Shown in pieces: positions 53,456 through 63,600 of a stretch of 64,000 bases of DNA. Origin of the DNA: JBEBVQ01 sp964527735 (GTDB taxonomy: Bacteria; Bacteroidota; Bacteroidia; Chitinophagales; Chitinophagaceae). The notes under the pieces were generated by a model that saw only the letters and a program-made list of their open reading frames with translations, was not told where the DNA came from and made no database searches. Numbering within the stretch: position 1 is the first letter of the stretch; every line of letters begins with the position of its first letter. The position numbers and the translations under genes were made by a program. The stretch spans positions 1-64,000 of the forward strand of contig CAZGPG010000017.1 in NCBI GenBank assembly GCA_964527735.1, given 5' to 3'.

Positions 53456-55384
53456 ATGAACAAAAAAACATATTGCGCGGGTTTATTCGCGGTAATGAAC
53501 ATAGCTACAGTACATGTGTCTGCACAGGATAACACCTGGGTAGAACTTGCCACGGCGAAAACAGGTCTGGATACTGCGCATGCATTTAACGTCTATGTTG
53601 CGGATATCAATAATGATCATTATCCTGATCTTGTTACGTTAAAGGGCGACTGGGCTATTGGCTCGGAAGATGCCTTGCGTGTGTATATGAATGTAAAGGA
53701 TCCGCAGTCATCAGACCCGTCTGCCCGTACGTTTGCAGATGTTACGGCATTGTCTGGTGTGAATGTTGTACCGGCGTCGATGAATGTAAGTCGTGGTACG
53801 ATTATGGCTGCATTTGCCGATATCAACAATGACGGCAACGTGGATATGGTACGTGGTCATTATTATCACCGGATGGAGAGTTTTAAAGACAGCGGAGATC
53901 GTTGTGAAATATTGCTTGGCGACGGTATGGGACGCTTTACACTGGTAGCGGATGGGTTTGCAGATCTGGGACTGGTTAATGCTACCGGCTTCAGTTTCCT
54001 GGACTACGATAAGGATGGCAATATCGATCTGTTCATTGCCACGTGGTTCAAAGACTATCATAACGATGTATGGGACCACGGGTATCTGATGAAAGGCAAT
54101 GGAGACGGCACATTTACCAACATGTCTGTTCAGGCGGGGATTACACAAACCGAACCTATGTATGGCTGCAGTGTGGTTGACTGGAACAATGACGGATGGC
54201 CGGATATAGCTACAGGTCCGTATTGCAGGACACGGGGCCAGTTGTGGAAGAATAATGGTAATGGCACATTTACGAATGTTGCCGTATCGGCCAATTATAA
54301 TGCCCGTTATATGCAGGGTGATGCCGGCCAGAATCTCTGCCTGTGGAATCCTGTTCCGGAAGATTTTGATAACGACGGGGACATGGATTTTTTCTTCAGT
54401 CTGGTGCATGGCGGTACAGGGGCCAATGAAGGACGGTCTGCCATCATGGTGAACAGTGGGGCGGGAGGCAGCTACAAGCTGGATGCAGACCGTGACCGGA
54501 TCACCCGTAAAAATCCGCAGTCGTCTCATTTGGGCGATTATGATGCCTCATGGTTTGATCTGGATAACGATGGACTGATGGATCTGCTGATGGGGCAGGG
54601 GTATTATAGCCCTCCAATGGATCGGCTTTATGTATTCCGCCAGGACCAGGATCATAGCTTTATGGACATTACAGGGGATATCGGGCTGGTGGGTACTGAG
54701 ACGCGGGATATTCATTCCCTGGAAGTACTGGATTATGACCTGGACGGAGATGATGACATGATCACGTGCAGGGACGGGCAGCCCCGGCTGTTTAACCTGA
54801 TAGAGAATCGTATCGGCCAGGACAATAACTGGATAGGCGTATCGTTGTTTGCACCACAGGGGGTGAATAAGAGTAGTATCGGTGCGCGGGTTTATGTATG
54901 GAGCGGTGGTGTGCAGCGTATGCGGGAAGTTTATGCGGGAAGAGGCAACAATGGTGGCCAGCAGCCCTTTTCAATGCTGTTCGGTTTGGGAAACAATACG
55001 GTTATTGATTCATTGAGGATTGCATGGCCGGATGCCGCAGGCAGTATTACAGCTATAAAAAATCCGCCGGTGAATCAGTATTTAGGTATTACCATAAACG
55101 GACTGTCGGTTGACGACGAACTGGAGGCAAACGTTGTCATAACGCTGAAAATATATCCCAACCCTGCCAGAGATTTTATCCTCGTGCAGATGAGCGATAA
55201 TTCAGTGCCGCACGGGATATTCATATACGATATGACAGGACGGATGGTTGAAAGGTTCCCTGTACATGGAGCAGGTGAGGCTACCCGGTATTGTTCTGTT
55301 GCTTCCCTGCCTGCCGGTCATTATATTGTTGCGGTAACGGGAGCGACCGGTACTGTGCATACACAATCATTTGTAAAGCATTAG
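53456..55384 (+). CDS. T9SS-secreted FG-GAP/VCBS protein with ASPIC-UnbV domain
   Basis: A 642-residue secreted protein. ATG 53456 (MNKKTYCAGLFAVMNIATVHVSA-QD) is chosen because the longer frame from 53378 reads through the palindrome. Seven calcium-binding FG-GAP/VCBS motifs occur in about residues 30-460 (DINNDHYPDL, DINNDGNVDM, DYDKDGNIDL, DWNNDGWPDI, DFDNDGDMDF, DLDNDGLMDL, DYDLDGDDDM), consistent with a seven-blade integrin-like propeller. An ASPIC/UnbV-like domain follows (NWIGVSLFAPQGVNKSSIGARVYVW ... SLRIAWPDAAG). The end is a type A sorting domain (LKIYPNPARDFILV ... LPAGHYIVAV). The stop TAG is part of the 55384 repeat. Confidence 0.92.
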   Translation: MNKKTYCAGLFAVMNIATVHVSAQDNTWVELATAKTGLDTAHAFNVYVADINNDHYPDLVTLKGDWAIGSEDALRVYMNVKDPQSSDPSARTFADVTALSGVNVVPASMNVSRGTIMAAFADINNDGNVDMVRGHYYHRMESFKDSGDRCEILLGDGMGRFTLVADGFADLGLVNATGFSFLDYDKDGNIDLFIATWFKDYHNDVWDHGYLMKGNGDGTFTNMSVQAGITQTEPMYGCSVVDWNNDGWPDIATGPYCRTRGQLWKNNGNGTFTNVAVSANYNARYMQGDAGQNLCLWNPVPEDFDNDGDMDFFFSLVHGGTGANEGRSAIMVNSGAGGSYKLDADRDRITRKNPQSSHLGDYDASWFDLDNDGLMDLLMGQGYYSPPMDRLYVFRQDQDHSFMDITGDIGLVGTETRDIHSLEVLDYDLDGDDDMITCRDGQPRLFNLIENRIGQDNNWIGVSLFAPQGVNKSSIGARVYVWSGGVQRMREVYAGRGNNGGQQPFSMLFGLGNNTVIDSLRIAWPDAAGSITAIKNPPVNQYLGITINGLSVDDELEANVVITLKIYPNPARDFILVQMSDNSVPHGIFIYDMTGRMVERFPVHGAGEATRYCSVASLPAGHYIVAVTGATGTVHTQSFVKH

Positions 55385-55425
55385 GGCGAATATGTTTTGT
55401 GTTTGAGGGCGAATCGCATTCGCCC
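55384..55425. repeat. GGGCGAAT repeat with hairpin
   Basis: GGGCGAAT occurs at 55384 and 55407. The second copy forms a hairpin GGGCGAAT-CGC-ATTCGCCC (55407-55425) followed by CTAC, so the complement reads GTAGGGGCGAATGCG. It is a second sequence type of the GTAG-ended palindromes, between convergent genes. Confidence 0.8.
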
Positions 55426-55432
55426 CTACGGA

Positions 55433-56272
55433 TCAATAATCTCCCAGCGTTTCAGGCACTTGTGTCAGCGCCTGTTCCAGTTGCTGGTCGCTGGGGGCGA
55501 TGCCGTGCCATTCGTGTGTGCCTTCCATGAAGTCCACGCCTTTGCCCATGACCGTACGCATGAGGATACATACCGGTTTCCCTTTGCCTGTAGCAGCTTT
55601 GGCGGTATCGAGTGTTTTGAGTATTTCTTCCATGTTATTGCCATCCGTTTCCAGTACGTACCATCCGAAGGCAGTAAATTTTTCGCGCAGTGAGCCAAGG
55701 CTCATCACTTGGCTGGTAGGTCCGTCGATCTGCTGTCCGTTTACATCGATGGTGGCAATGAGGTTGTCGCATTTGTGATGCGTGGCAAACATGATCGCTT
55801 CCCAGTTCTGGCCTTCCTGCAGTTCCCCGTCGCCGTGCAGGGAGTAGATAATGCGATCGTCGTTATTCAGCTTTTTTGCCATGGCAGCGCCGCAGGCCAC
55901 GCTCATCCCTTGCCCCAGTGAGCCGGATGCGATGCGTATGCCGGGCAGATGCTCGTGCGTGGCGGGGTGCCCCTGCAGGCGGGAGCCGATCCGGCGGAAT
56001 GTTTTTAATTCTTCAACCGGAAAGTAACCACTGCGCGCCAGCACACTGTAGAATACCGGGGATATATGTCCGTTGGAAAGGAAGAACAGATCTTCGCCGG
56101 CGCCTTCCATATTGAAGGACGGGTCGTGCTTCATCACATGAAAATAAAGCGCTACCATAAAGTCCGCGCAACCAAGTGAGCCGCCGGGGTGTCCGCTCTG
56201 TGCGCTGTGTACCATTCTTACGATATCGCGGCGTACCTGCGATGCGGTCTGCTCTAATTGCTGGATGTCCAT
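55433..56272 (-). CDS. Transketolase N-terminal subunit
   Basis: A 279-residue thiamine-diphosphate-binding half enzyme. Split transketolases use one subunit for the Pyr-P half and another for the rest. Evidence: the opening SGHPGGSLGCADFMVALYF, FLSNGHISPVFYSVL, the SGSLGQGMSVACG loop, and the ThDP motif GDGELQEGQNWEA (GDG ... N), ending HEWHGIAPSDQQLEQAL. Length fits the N-terminal subunit exactly, so it is not a broken whole transketolase. The C-terminal subunit gene, usually adjacent, is not here: upstream is a broken regulator and downstream a convergent cargo gene. It should work in the pentose phosphate pathway. Confidence 0.93.
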   Translation of the reverse strand: MDIQQLEQTASQVRRDIVRMVHSAQSGHPGGSLGCADFMVALYFHVMKHDPSFNMEGAGEDLFFLSNGHISPVFYSVLARSGYFPVEELKTFRRIGSRLQGHPATHEHLPGIRIASGSLGQGMSVACGAAMAKKLNNDDRIIYSLHGDGELQEGQNWEAIMFATHHKCDNLIATIDVNGQQIDGPTSQVMSLGSLREKFTAFGWYVLETDGNNMEEILKTLDTAKAATGKGKPVCILMRTVMGKGVDFMEGTHEWHGIAPSDQQLEQALTQVPETLGDY

Positions 56273-56411
56273 TTTATTGCCGGAAATTATGCAGCAAAGG
56301 TATTTAAGTTTGAGGATTAATCAACGGGTCTCCGGTAACACATGCTTTTGTGTGCTGAGGGTGATATTTCTGAAAATGTATTTTATATTGATATATTCAT
56401 GGCTGCCAGGA

Positions 56412-56640
56412 TCATTCCGCCAATTCCATCTGCATGGCGATCTTCACCAATGCTACCATGTTTTTGGCATCCAGCTTTTGTAATAAGCTGAAGCGATGGA
56501 TTTCCTACAGTCCGCAGGCTGATGAAGAGTTTGCCGGCGATCTCCTGGGCTGGTATATTCCTGTACGATGAGGGGCAGGATTTCTTTCTCCCGTTGGGTG
56601 AGTTTGGGGGAAGTGCCGGTAGCGGGCTTTTTGTTTTAAT
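56412..56640 (-). pseudogene. Decayed LuxR/NarL helix-turn-helix fragment
   Basis: This minus-strand stretch matches the C-terminal part of the regulator at 44008-44649 at DNA level, from the same stop-codon context (TCATTCCGCCAA) through the helix-turn-helix to the QREKE motif. Two single-base insertions (near 56500 and 56550) break the frame, and the receiver domain is absent. It is a recent truncated duplicate. It lies just before a two-component operon, perhaps marking where such a system was lost or rearranged. Confidence 0.85.
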
Positions 56641-56702
56641 AACATGCCCTGGAAAGTATTCTTCCGGAAAAGTAGTTCCTTTGATATCTGGTAGCCCGTT
56701 TT

Positions 56703-59700
56703 ATGTTGATGCAATACACTTGTTTATGTAAACACGTGATCCGGACAGGACTGTGTGCCCTCCTGCTGTTGACGGGCATGGTATCCGGGTTTGCCAGAGT
56801 GGAAATTATTGACGGAAATAACGGCTTATCCAACAGTATTGTCACCTCTATCCTAAAAGACCGCCGGGGATTGATGTGGATCGGGACCCGGAACGGGTTA
56901 AATATATACGATGGATATACATTTACCAAGCCTTTCCGGGAACTGGCTAACTTATCTGTTACGCATCTCGGATATGACGACCGGCGGAATATTGTCTGGG
57001 CAGGTACAGACAGGGGGCTGTTTGCAGTATTTGTTTTATACGGAGTGGTGCGGCATCTGGACGAAGATGCAGAATGGAACAGCCAGGAAATCACAGCATT
57101 GTCGGTGATGCCGGGGCAAAGCATATATGCTGCCTATAAAAACGGGATAATCGTTGCTATTGACAGCCTTTATGAACGGCATATCATTACCCGGCTAAAG
57201 ACTAAAGACGATTATCATCCTTTTTATGCACAGGATATTATTTATGATACGGACAACAGTCTTATCATTGGCACACAGGAGGAAAAAGGAATGTTTCGGT
57301 TGCACATGAACAGCGGACGCCTCGATACCATTAAAATTAACGGACAAAAGGTTATGCCCGGCTTTATTAAGCAGTACGGGGATACGATTATGATAGGGCA
57401 GCCGGCCGGTCGTGTGCAATTAATAGACAAAAAAACATGGACAGATTGTACGCCGGAAGTAATACGCCGGCTGAATACCCAAGCGGGCGTCTACGTGCAG
57501 GCGGAAAAATTCGGAGATATACTTTATGCAACCTATGTATACGGATCTTACGGTTACACGGATCACTACCGGATCCATCTGCGGGATGAAACCATTACAA
57601 CAGCTTATAAGAGAGATTTTGATGTGGATAAGGGATGGAGATATAATAACTGCATTTTTAAGGACGAGTACGGTATTATCTGGATAGGGACAGAAAGTGG
57701 CATCGTAAAAATGACGGAAGAGCGTTCACTGTTTGAGCGGGAGCTGTATAACGTCAATAAACAATACAGGGCGTCCGTAAGAGCTATTATTGAAGATGAG
57801 ACGGGCGATTTATATGTGGGGAGTTATACCGGGTTGTACCATTATTCAAAAAAAGAACAGCGCTGGCATACGTATCATTTTGCGCAGAACGGTAATCCCA
57901 ATCTCATTCCCGCTCCGTTCGCCCTGATGAACGATACAAACGGTTACGTGTATATCGCCGGCAGATTTCCCCCGTTTTACCGTTTCCATAAAAAAAAGAA
58001 AATAATAGAGACTGATTTTTATGACAGGAAATTACTAAACCGGAATCTGAGAGGGTATACCCTGTTCAGAGATGCGGAAGGATTGATATGGCTTGGTTCC
58101 AACAGAGGACTGCTGACCTTTGACCCTGTACGTCATACGCTCGTGCATCATCAGCATGACCGTTTCGATATAGGCAATTGTATCGTACGGCAGATACAGG
58201 GCGGACAGGATAAGGATATCTTATGGATCGCAACGGATAAAGGATTGTTCCGGCTGCACCGGGAGCGTGGTATTACAGACCATTACCGGGCAGGTTCTGT
58301 CCCCGACCTGTCAAATAACGATATCTATTTTGTTGAGGAGGATACCACCGGACAGTTATGGCTGGGGACAAACGGCGGCGGGATCAATATCATCAGCAGG
58401 GACCGGCAGCAGATACGCTATCTGGACAAAGGGCGGCATGGCCTGGCCAACGATATTGTTTACGGGATGCTCCATCAGAACAACGGCAATATCTGGATCA
58501 GTACATTTAACGGCCTGAGCTGCTATGATCCGGAAAAGGAGACGTTTACCAATTACTATACAACCGATGGACTCAGCCATAATGACTTTAACAGGAATTC
58601 TTTTTTCCAGGACAGGAACGGGAAAATGTATTTTGGCGGCGTAAACGGTATAAACACATTTTATCCTGATAGCCTGATGTCGCTGGAGAATCCGGCTCCG
58701 CGGCTGTTTGTATCGCCTGTTGTACGTTGGAGCAGTCAGCCGCATATGCTCCCGGTAATGAATGATCTCCGGGGGGATGGCGACAGGATCACATTAAGCG
58801 CACCTAATACCTCGCTCGTTTTTAACCTCGGACTATCTGATTATACCGCTCCCGCCTACAACACCTTCTCCTTCAGGATCCCTGGTCTGTTCGACGAATG
58901 GACACCTTTGCCGGGGCCTGTGCTGCGGCTGAATGGGATCCCCTACGGGGATTTTACCGTTGAGATCAGGGCGGCAAATGTACGCGGTGTGCCTGCCGTC
59001 AATACCCTGAATTTTCATCTGCTGGTCAAGCGGCCGTTCCATAAGACCTGGTGGTTTTATGCTTTGTTGCTTGTGTCGGCTGCCATCCTGATTTTTGTTT
59101 TTTTCCTGGTGAAATACCGCAACCTGAAAAATATGCAGCGTCTGCGCCTGAGCATAGCCAGTAACTTACATGATGAGGTAGGCACCCTGCTTACCGGGAT
59201 CACCCTGTTTTCTGATAATCTCAGGTTCAGCGGCAACACCGGAAAAGAGAAAGACAACCGGCTCGAAAAGATCGCGAGCCTGAGCCGTGAAGCCACAAAC
59301 ACCATGAGCGATATCCTGTGGGCTATTGATGTAAGGAATGATTTTTCGGGCAATCTGGAAGAGCGTATGCGGGAACATGCGGAAGACCTGTTCCTGCATA
59401 CGAATGTAATGTTGCATATAGACTTCGGCGAAAGCCGTCTCCACCAAAAGGTTGCCGCGGAATTCCGTCAGCAGCTTTATCTAATATTCAAGGAAGCTTT
59501 AAACAACATACTCAAACATGCCCGGCCTGCGCATGTATACATCATCTATCAATACCGTGATCAGGATTGTTTCCTGCTGCGGATTACCAATGATGGCGTC
59601 ACTGGTGAGCCGGTCGCATCTTCCGGTCAGGGACTGAAAAACATGAAAATGAGAGCAGGAAGAATTGGAGCTGATATGCAGTATGATATCACCAGCGGAG

Positions 59701-59738
59701 AGTTTGTGGTAATTGTCTCAAAAAACGTAGTCACATGA
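56703..59738 (+). CDS. Two-component sensor kinase with periplasmic propeller (Reg_prop) and Y_Y_Y domains
   Basis: A 1011-residue sensor without a fused regulator part. After a signal segment (about 1-30: VIRTGLCALLLLTGMVSGFA), the periplasmic region (about 30-640) is built of Reg_prop-type units (SILKDRRGLMWIGTRNGLNIYDG, EYGIIWIGTESGIVKM, DAEGLIWLGSNRGLLTF, DTTGQLWLGTNGGGINI and others), a bladed sensor. A Y_Y_Y-type Ig domain follows (NTFSFRIPGLFDEWTPL ... GDFTVEIRAAN). One transmembrane helix (WWFYALLLVSAAILIFVFFLV) leads to HisKA_3 with His823 in NLHDEVG, and an ATPase domain (EALNNILKHARP ... GQGLKNMKMRAG). Its partner regulator is the next gene, 60 bases on. Confidence 0.93.
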   Translation: MLMQYTCLCKHVIRTGLCALLLLTGMVSGFARVEIIDGNNGLSNSIVTSILKDRRGLMWIGTRNGLNIYDGYTFTKPFRELANLSVTHLGYDDRRNIVWAGTDRGLFAVFVLYGVVRHLDEDAEWNSQEITALSVMPGQSIYAAYKNGIIVAIDSLYERHIITRLKTKDDYHPFYAQDIIYDTDNSLIIGTQEEKGMFRLHMNSGRLDTIKINGQKVMPGFIKQYGDTIMIGQPAGRVQLIDKKTWTDCTPEVIRRLNTQAGVYVQAEKFGDILYATYVYGSYGYTDHYRIHLRDETITTAYKRDFDVDKGWRYNNCIFKDEYGIIWIGTESGIVKMTEERSLFERELYNVNKQYRASVRAIIEDETGDLYVGSYTGLYHYSKKEQRWHTYHFAQNGNPNLIPAPFALMNDTNGYVYIAGRFPPFYRFHKKKKIIETDFYDRKLLNRNLRGYTLFRDAEGLIWLGSNRGLLTFDPVRHTLVHHQHDRFDIGNCIVRQIQGGQDKDILWIATDKGLFRLHRERGITDHYRAGSVPDLSNNDIYFVEEDTTGQLWLGTNGGGINIISRDRQQIRYLDKGRHGLANDIVYGMLHQNNGNIWISTFNGLSCYDPEKETFTNYYTTDGLSHNDFNRNSFFQDRNGKMYFGGVNGINTFYPDSLMSLENPAPRLFVSPVVRWSSQPHMLPVMNDLRGDGDRITLSAPNTSLVFNLGLSDYTAPAYNTFSFRIPGLFDEWTPLPGPVLRLNGIPYGDFTVEIRAANVRGVPAVNTLNFHLLVKRPFHKTWWFYALLLVSAAILIFVFFLVKYRNLKNMQRLRLSIASNLHDEVGTLLTGITLFSDNLRFSGNTGKEKDNRLEKIASLSREATNTMSDILWAIDVRNDFSGNLEERMREHAEDLFLHTNVMLHIDFGESRLHQKVAAEFRQQLYLIFKEALNNILKHARPAHVYIIYQYRDQDCFLLRITNDGVTGEPVASSGQGLKNMKMRAGRIGADMQYDITSGEFVVIVSKNVVT

Positions 59739-59746
59739 ACATGTGA
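59731..59746. promoter_or_regulatory. Palindrome TCACATG-AA-CATGTGA before the regulator gene
   Basis: Perfect 7-base arms with an AA spacer. It overlaps the last codons and stop of the sensor kinase gene and lies 53 bases before the regulator start. The same palindrome with an AT spacer occurs at 60469-60484 after the regulator gene. Candidate binding site of the regulator itself. Confidence 0.5.
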
Positions 59747-59798
59747 TGCCTGCTTACGGAAGGAATGATCAAATTTGTACCGGAAAACTGATTTATAC

Positions 59799-60440
59799 AT
59801 GAGCAAGGGGATTGATCTGGCTATTATTGAAGATGCAAAACATGTACGGGACAGCCTGGAAGAATTTTTTCACCGGCAGGAAGGAGTACGTGTAATCCTG
59901 ATTGCAGAGAGTATAGAAGATTTTTTTGAAAAATTGTCTGATGATCTGATGCCAAAGCCGGATATTATCCTCAGCGATATCAATCTGCCCGGTGTTAATG
60001 GTATTGAAGGGATCAAAAAGATCAAAGCTGTTTTGCCACAGGTGGATGTCATTATGCTCACGGTATTTAACGATAGCAATCGCATATTCAGGGCTCTTTG
60101 CGCCGGCGCTACCGGGTATGCGCTGAAAGGCACGCCCATGCCGGAAATATTAAATGCTCTGCTGGTGGTAAAGAACGGCGGAAGTTATATGTCGCCTTCC
60201 ATTGCGCGAAAGGTGATTGAACATTTTGCGCCCGTCAAAAAACGGGAAGAGGACATGCTTTCTTCCAGGGAAAAGCAGATTATACAGGCGCTTACAGAAG
60301 GCCTCAGCTATAAGCTGGTGGCCGACAGGCTGACCGTCTCCATTGATACGGTGCGTACGCACATCAAGAACATTTACCGTAAACTGCATGTAAACAGCAA
60401 GGCAGAAGTAATCAGCAAAGCGCTTAAGGGTGAAATATAG
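59799..60440 (+). CDS. NarL/FixJ-family response regulator paired with the propeller sensor kinase
   Basis: A 213-residue regulator. ATG 59799 (MSKGIDLAIIEDAKH) is chosen over an upstream start. Receiver domain: ED at residues 11-12, phosphoacceptor Asp60 in IILSDINLPG, switch MLTVFND and GYALKGT. DNA-binding helix-turn-helix: LSSREKQIIQALTEGLSYKLVADRLTVSIDTVRTHIKN (about 155-205). It has the acidic pair and Lys needed for phosphorylation. It is flanked by two copies of TCACATGNNCATGTGA, one of them just before the kelch-like cargo gene at 60625. Autoregulation and control of that gene are plausible inferences. Confidence 0.94.
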   Translation: MSKGIDLAIIEDAKHVRDSLEEFFHRQEGVRVILIAESIEDFFEKLSDDLMPKPDIILSDINLPGVNGIEGIKKIKAVLPQVDVIMLTVFNDSNRIFRALCAGATGYALKGTPMPEILNALLVVKNGGSYMSPSIARKVIEHFAPVKKREEDMLSSREKQIIQALTEGLSYKLVADRLTVSIDTVRTHIKNIYRKLHVNSKAEVISKALKGEI

Positions 60441-60468
60441 CGTCTTCCTCTCCTGCGCCGGAGGCGCT

Positions 60469-60484
60469 TCACATGATCATGTGA
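60469..60484. promoter_or_regulatory. Palindrome TCACATG-AT-CATGTGA upstream of the kelch-like cargo gene
   Basis: Perfect 7-base arms with an AT spacer, matching the site at 59731-59746. It lies 24 bases upstream of the TAnnTTTG element at 60508, overlapping the place a -33 element would be, so a bound factor could block or recruit polymerase. A small GCGCC-GGA... hairpin at 60455-60467 abuts it. Confidence 0.55.
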
Positions 60485-60507
60485 TTGCTGGGAAATATCC
60501 CCCCCGC

Positions 60508-60515
60508 TACCTTTG
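60508..60515 (+). promoter_or_regulatory. -7 promoter element of the 60625 cargo gene
   Basis: TACCTTTG matches TAnnTTTG; it implies a 5' leader of about 100 bases. Confidence 0.5.
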
Positions 60516-60624
60516 ACAGGTGCAATTCCTGATATCCTTAGTTATTATTTACTTATCTGTACGGCCGTAAACGTCCGCGACAGGAATGATCTATGCATTT
60601 AATACAAACGTTAAATCAACTGAT

Positions 60625-63600
60625 ATGAAAACACAATTACTTTCGGTACTGTTGCCGGGGTTCTTTTTGGTCACATCCGTACTTTCTGCACAGGTAACGG
60701 ATAGCAGTGCCTGGTGGGCCTGGATGCATGGTAGCTCCAATCCCGGAATAATTCATTACGGGGTATATGGCTCAAAAGGTACACCCGATCCGGCCAATAC
60801 TCCGGGTCAGCGTACCTATCCGGGCATATGGAGAGATAGCGCCGGGAATTTCTGGATGTTCGGCGGGACCAATGCGACGACGGTTCCCTCCGGTCCTTCC
60901 AATTCTGCGGTAAATGATATGTGGCATTACAACATTGCCGACAATGTATGGACCTGGGTGAGTGGAACCAACGCCGCCAACCAGAACGGTATATACGGCA
61001 CGCGGTATACTCCCTCGCAGGGAAACTGGCCGGGCGGCAGGGGCATGCCCGTATCGTGGACGGATACCGCAGGGAATTTCTGGCTGTTTGGCGGACAGGG
61101 AGCTTACGGTGAATCGAATCCGGTAGCCGGGATGCTGAATGATCTGTGGAAATACAATCCCGGCACCAACGAATGGGCCTGGATGCACGGGTTTAAAACG
61201 CCCAATGAACGGGGTATATATGGTACACAGGGAGCTTCGCACCCGGATAATACTCCCGGTGCACGGAACGCTGCAGTGGCATGGGTGGATAGTGAAAATA
61301 ACCTGTGGATGTTCGGTGGCTCGGGATACCCCGAAACCGGCAGCAACGGATTGCTGTCCGACCTCTGGAAATATAATACGACCACCAACGAATGGACCTG
61401 GGTAGATGGTCCCAAGACCATCGGTAAGGCCGGCGTATATACTGGTACCGCATGGCCGGGAGCACGACAGGCAATGGGCGGATGGAAGGATGATGCCGGG
61501 GATTTCTGGATGTTCGGAGGAACAGGTACCGGAGCTACCACCGGCGTGAGCGGACCATTGAATGATCTCTGGAAGTATGATATGGGTAGCGGTCAGTGGG
61601 CCCATATTCATGGAGGTACACAGCCTAATCTGCAGGGCGTATATGGCACAATGGGGGAACCGCAACCCGGAAATGTGCCGGGAGGAAGATATTTCTGCGG
61701 GTACTGGAAAGATATAAACGGAAACTTCTGGGTGCTGGGCGGTTCCGTTTACATGGGGTCGGCAACACTGGCACGGGCCAACGATTTATGGCAGTATAAT
61801 CCCGTCACCGGGGAATGGACCTGGATGAAAGGTTCCCGGACTTCGGTGTCTACCGGCAACTGGGGCGCCCGTGAGGTGCCGGCTCCGGACAATACGCCTT
61901 CCGGCAGGCAGGTGATGGCGCACTGGACGGATACGGCAGGTAATTTCTGGATATTCGGCGGGAACGCGCCACAATCGGGCAGCGGTAACGGTTATCAGAA
62001 TGATCTCTGGAAGTTGGCTCCGGTATGTACTACACCCTTGCAGCCGGATGCATTTACTACATCCGCTGCTGTCGTTTGCCAGGCGCAGAGCGGTGTGGTG
62101 TACACCGTGCCGGCCGTATCCGGGTTAACCTATCACTGGACCTATACCGGTACCGGCGTCGTGATCAGCGGAAGCGGGAACAGCATTACGGTAGATTTCG
62201 ATGCCGGTGCTACGGACGGTGATCTGCAGGTAAGGGCGGTTAATAACTGTGATACAAGCGCCCCGCGGAGCATCGCCATTACAGTAGGTGCCGCTCCCGG
62301 CCAGCCGGATCCCTTCACGGTTGCTTCTGATACGGTATGCCAGGGAGAGAGCAATATTGTCTATACAGTACCGAACCTGCCCGGGGCAGCGTATATCTGG
62401 TCCTATTCGGGCACCGGCGTTACGGTCAACGGGAGTGGCAACAGCATTGACCTGGATTTCAGCAACAGTGCCACCGGCGGAACCCTTACCGTACAGGCCG
62501 CCAGCAATTGTGATACCAGCATGGGACGAAGCATAGACATCACCGTGAAGGAATTGCCGGTACAGCCCGGCGCTTTTACCGCATCCTCAGCGACGGTATG
62601 CCAGGGAGCAACGCAGGTAGCCTATAGTGTAGCCCATGATCCCGATGTAACATATGCCTGGAGCTATACAGGCGGCAGCGGTGTTACGATCAATGGAAGC
62701 GGCAGCAGCATAACGGCAGATTTCAATCAAACCGCTACCGATGGCATGATCAACGTTACCGCCGAAAATACATGTGCTATCAGTGCGCCCCTGACTATGT
62801 CTGTAACGGTCGGCCAGCTCCCGTCGGTAATAGTCAGTCCCTCCGGCTCTATATATCTGTGCCGGGACGATACTGTCACACTGACGGCCGGCGCTGGTTC
62901 CGGTTACAGTTATGAATGGAAAGATGATCAGGGCAGTGTGGGCAGTGGTGGCACGTATGCCGTATATGCAACGGGCCATTACCGGGTCGTAGTAACGACA
63001 GCGGATAATTGTACGGATAGTACGGCGCCTGTCGCGGTAATAGTATATGACCGGCCGCAGGTCGCACTCACACCGCAGGATACCTCTTTTTGTGAGGGGA
63101 GTGTGGTGATACTGCAGGTGATGACCGCTGATACGGGGTTCAACTACCGCTGGAAAAACGGTACGACAACTGTGCCGTCAGCTACGGCAGATTTTCTTTC
63201 GGTAAACGCTTCTGGTGTATACAGTGTAGTAGCGGAAAGAACGAATATACCGGGCTGCACAGATTCCTCAGCACCGGCTACAGTATCAGTATATCCGCTG
63301 CCGCAGCCCGGCATTACCTGGGACAGCGTGCTGCTTCGTACGGAAGCCGGCTACGCGAGCTATCAGTGGTATGCGGGGATACAGCCGGTTCCCGGCGCTA
63401 CAGATCATACGTTCGAGCCTTCGGAAAGGGGTAATTATTCCGTAACCGTAACAGACAGCAACGGATGCAGCAATACGTCTCCGGCGTATAACGTGACCAG
63501 GGTCAGTATAACTTCTGTCTCTCTCCCTGCCGGCAGCATAAAGGTATATCCCAACCCCGCAAAAGATATCCTGCATGTGGATGCACCGGTACCCGTACAT

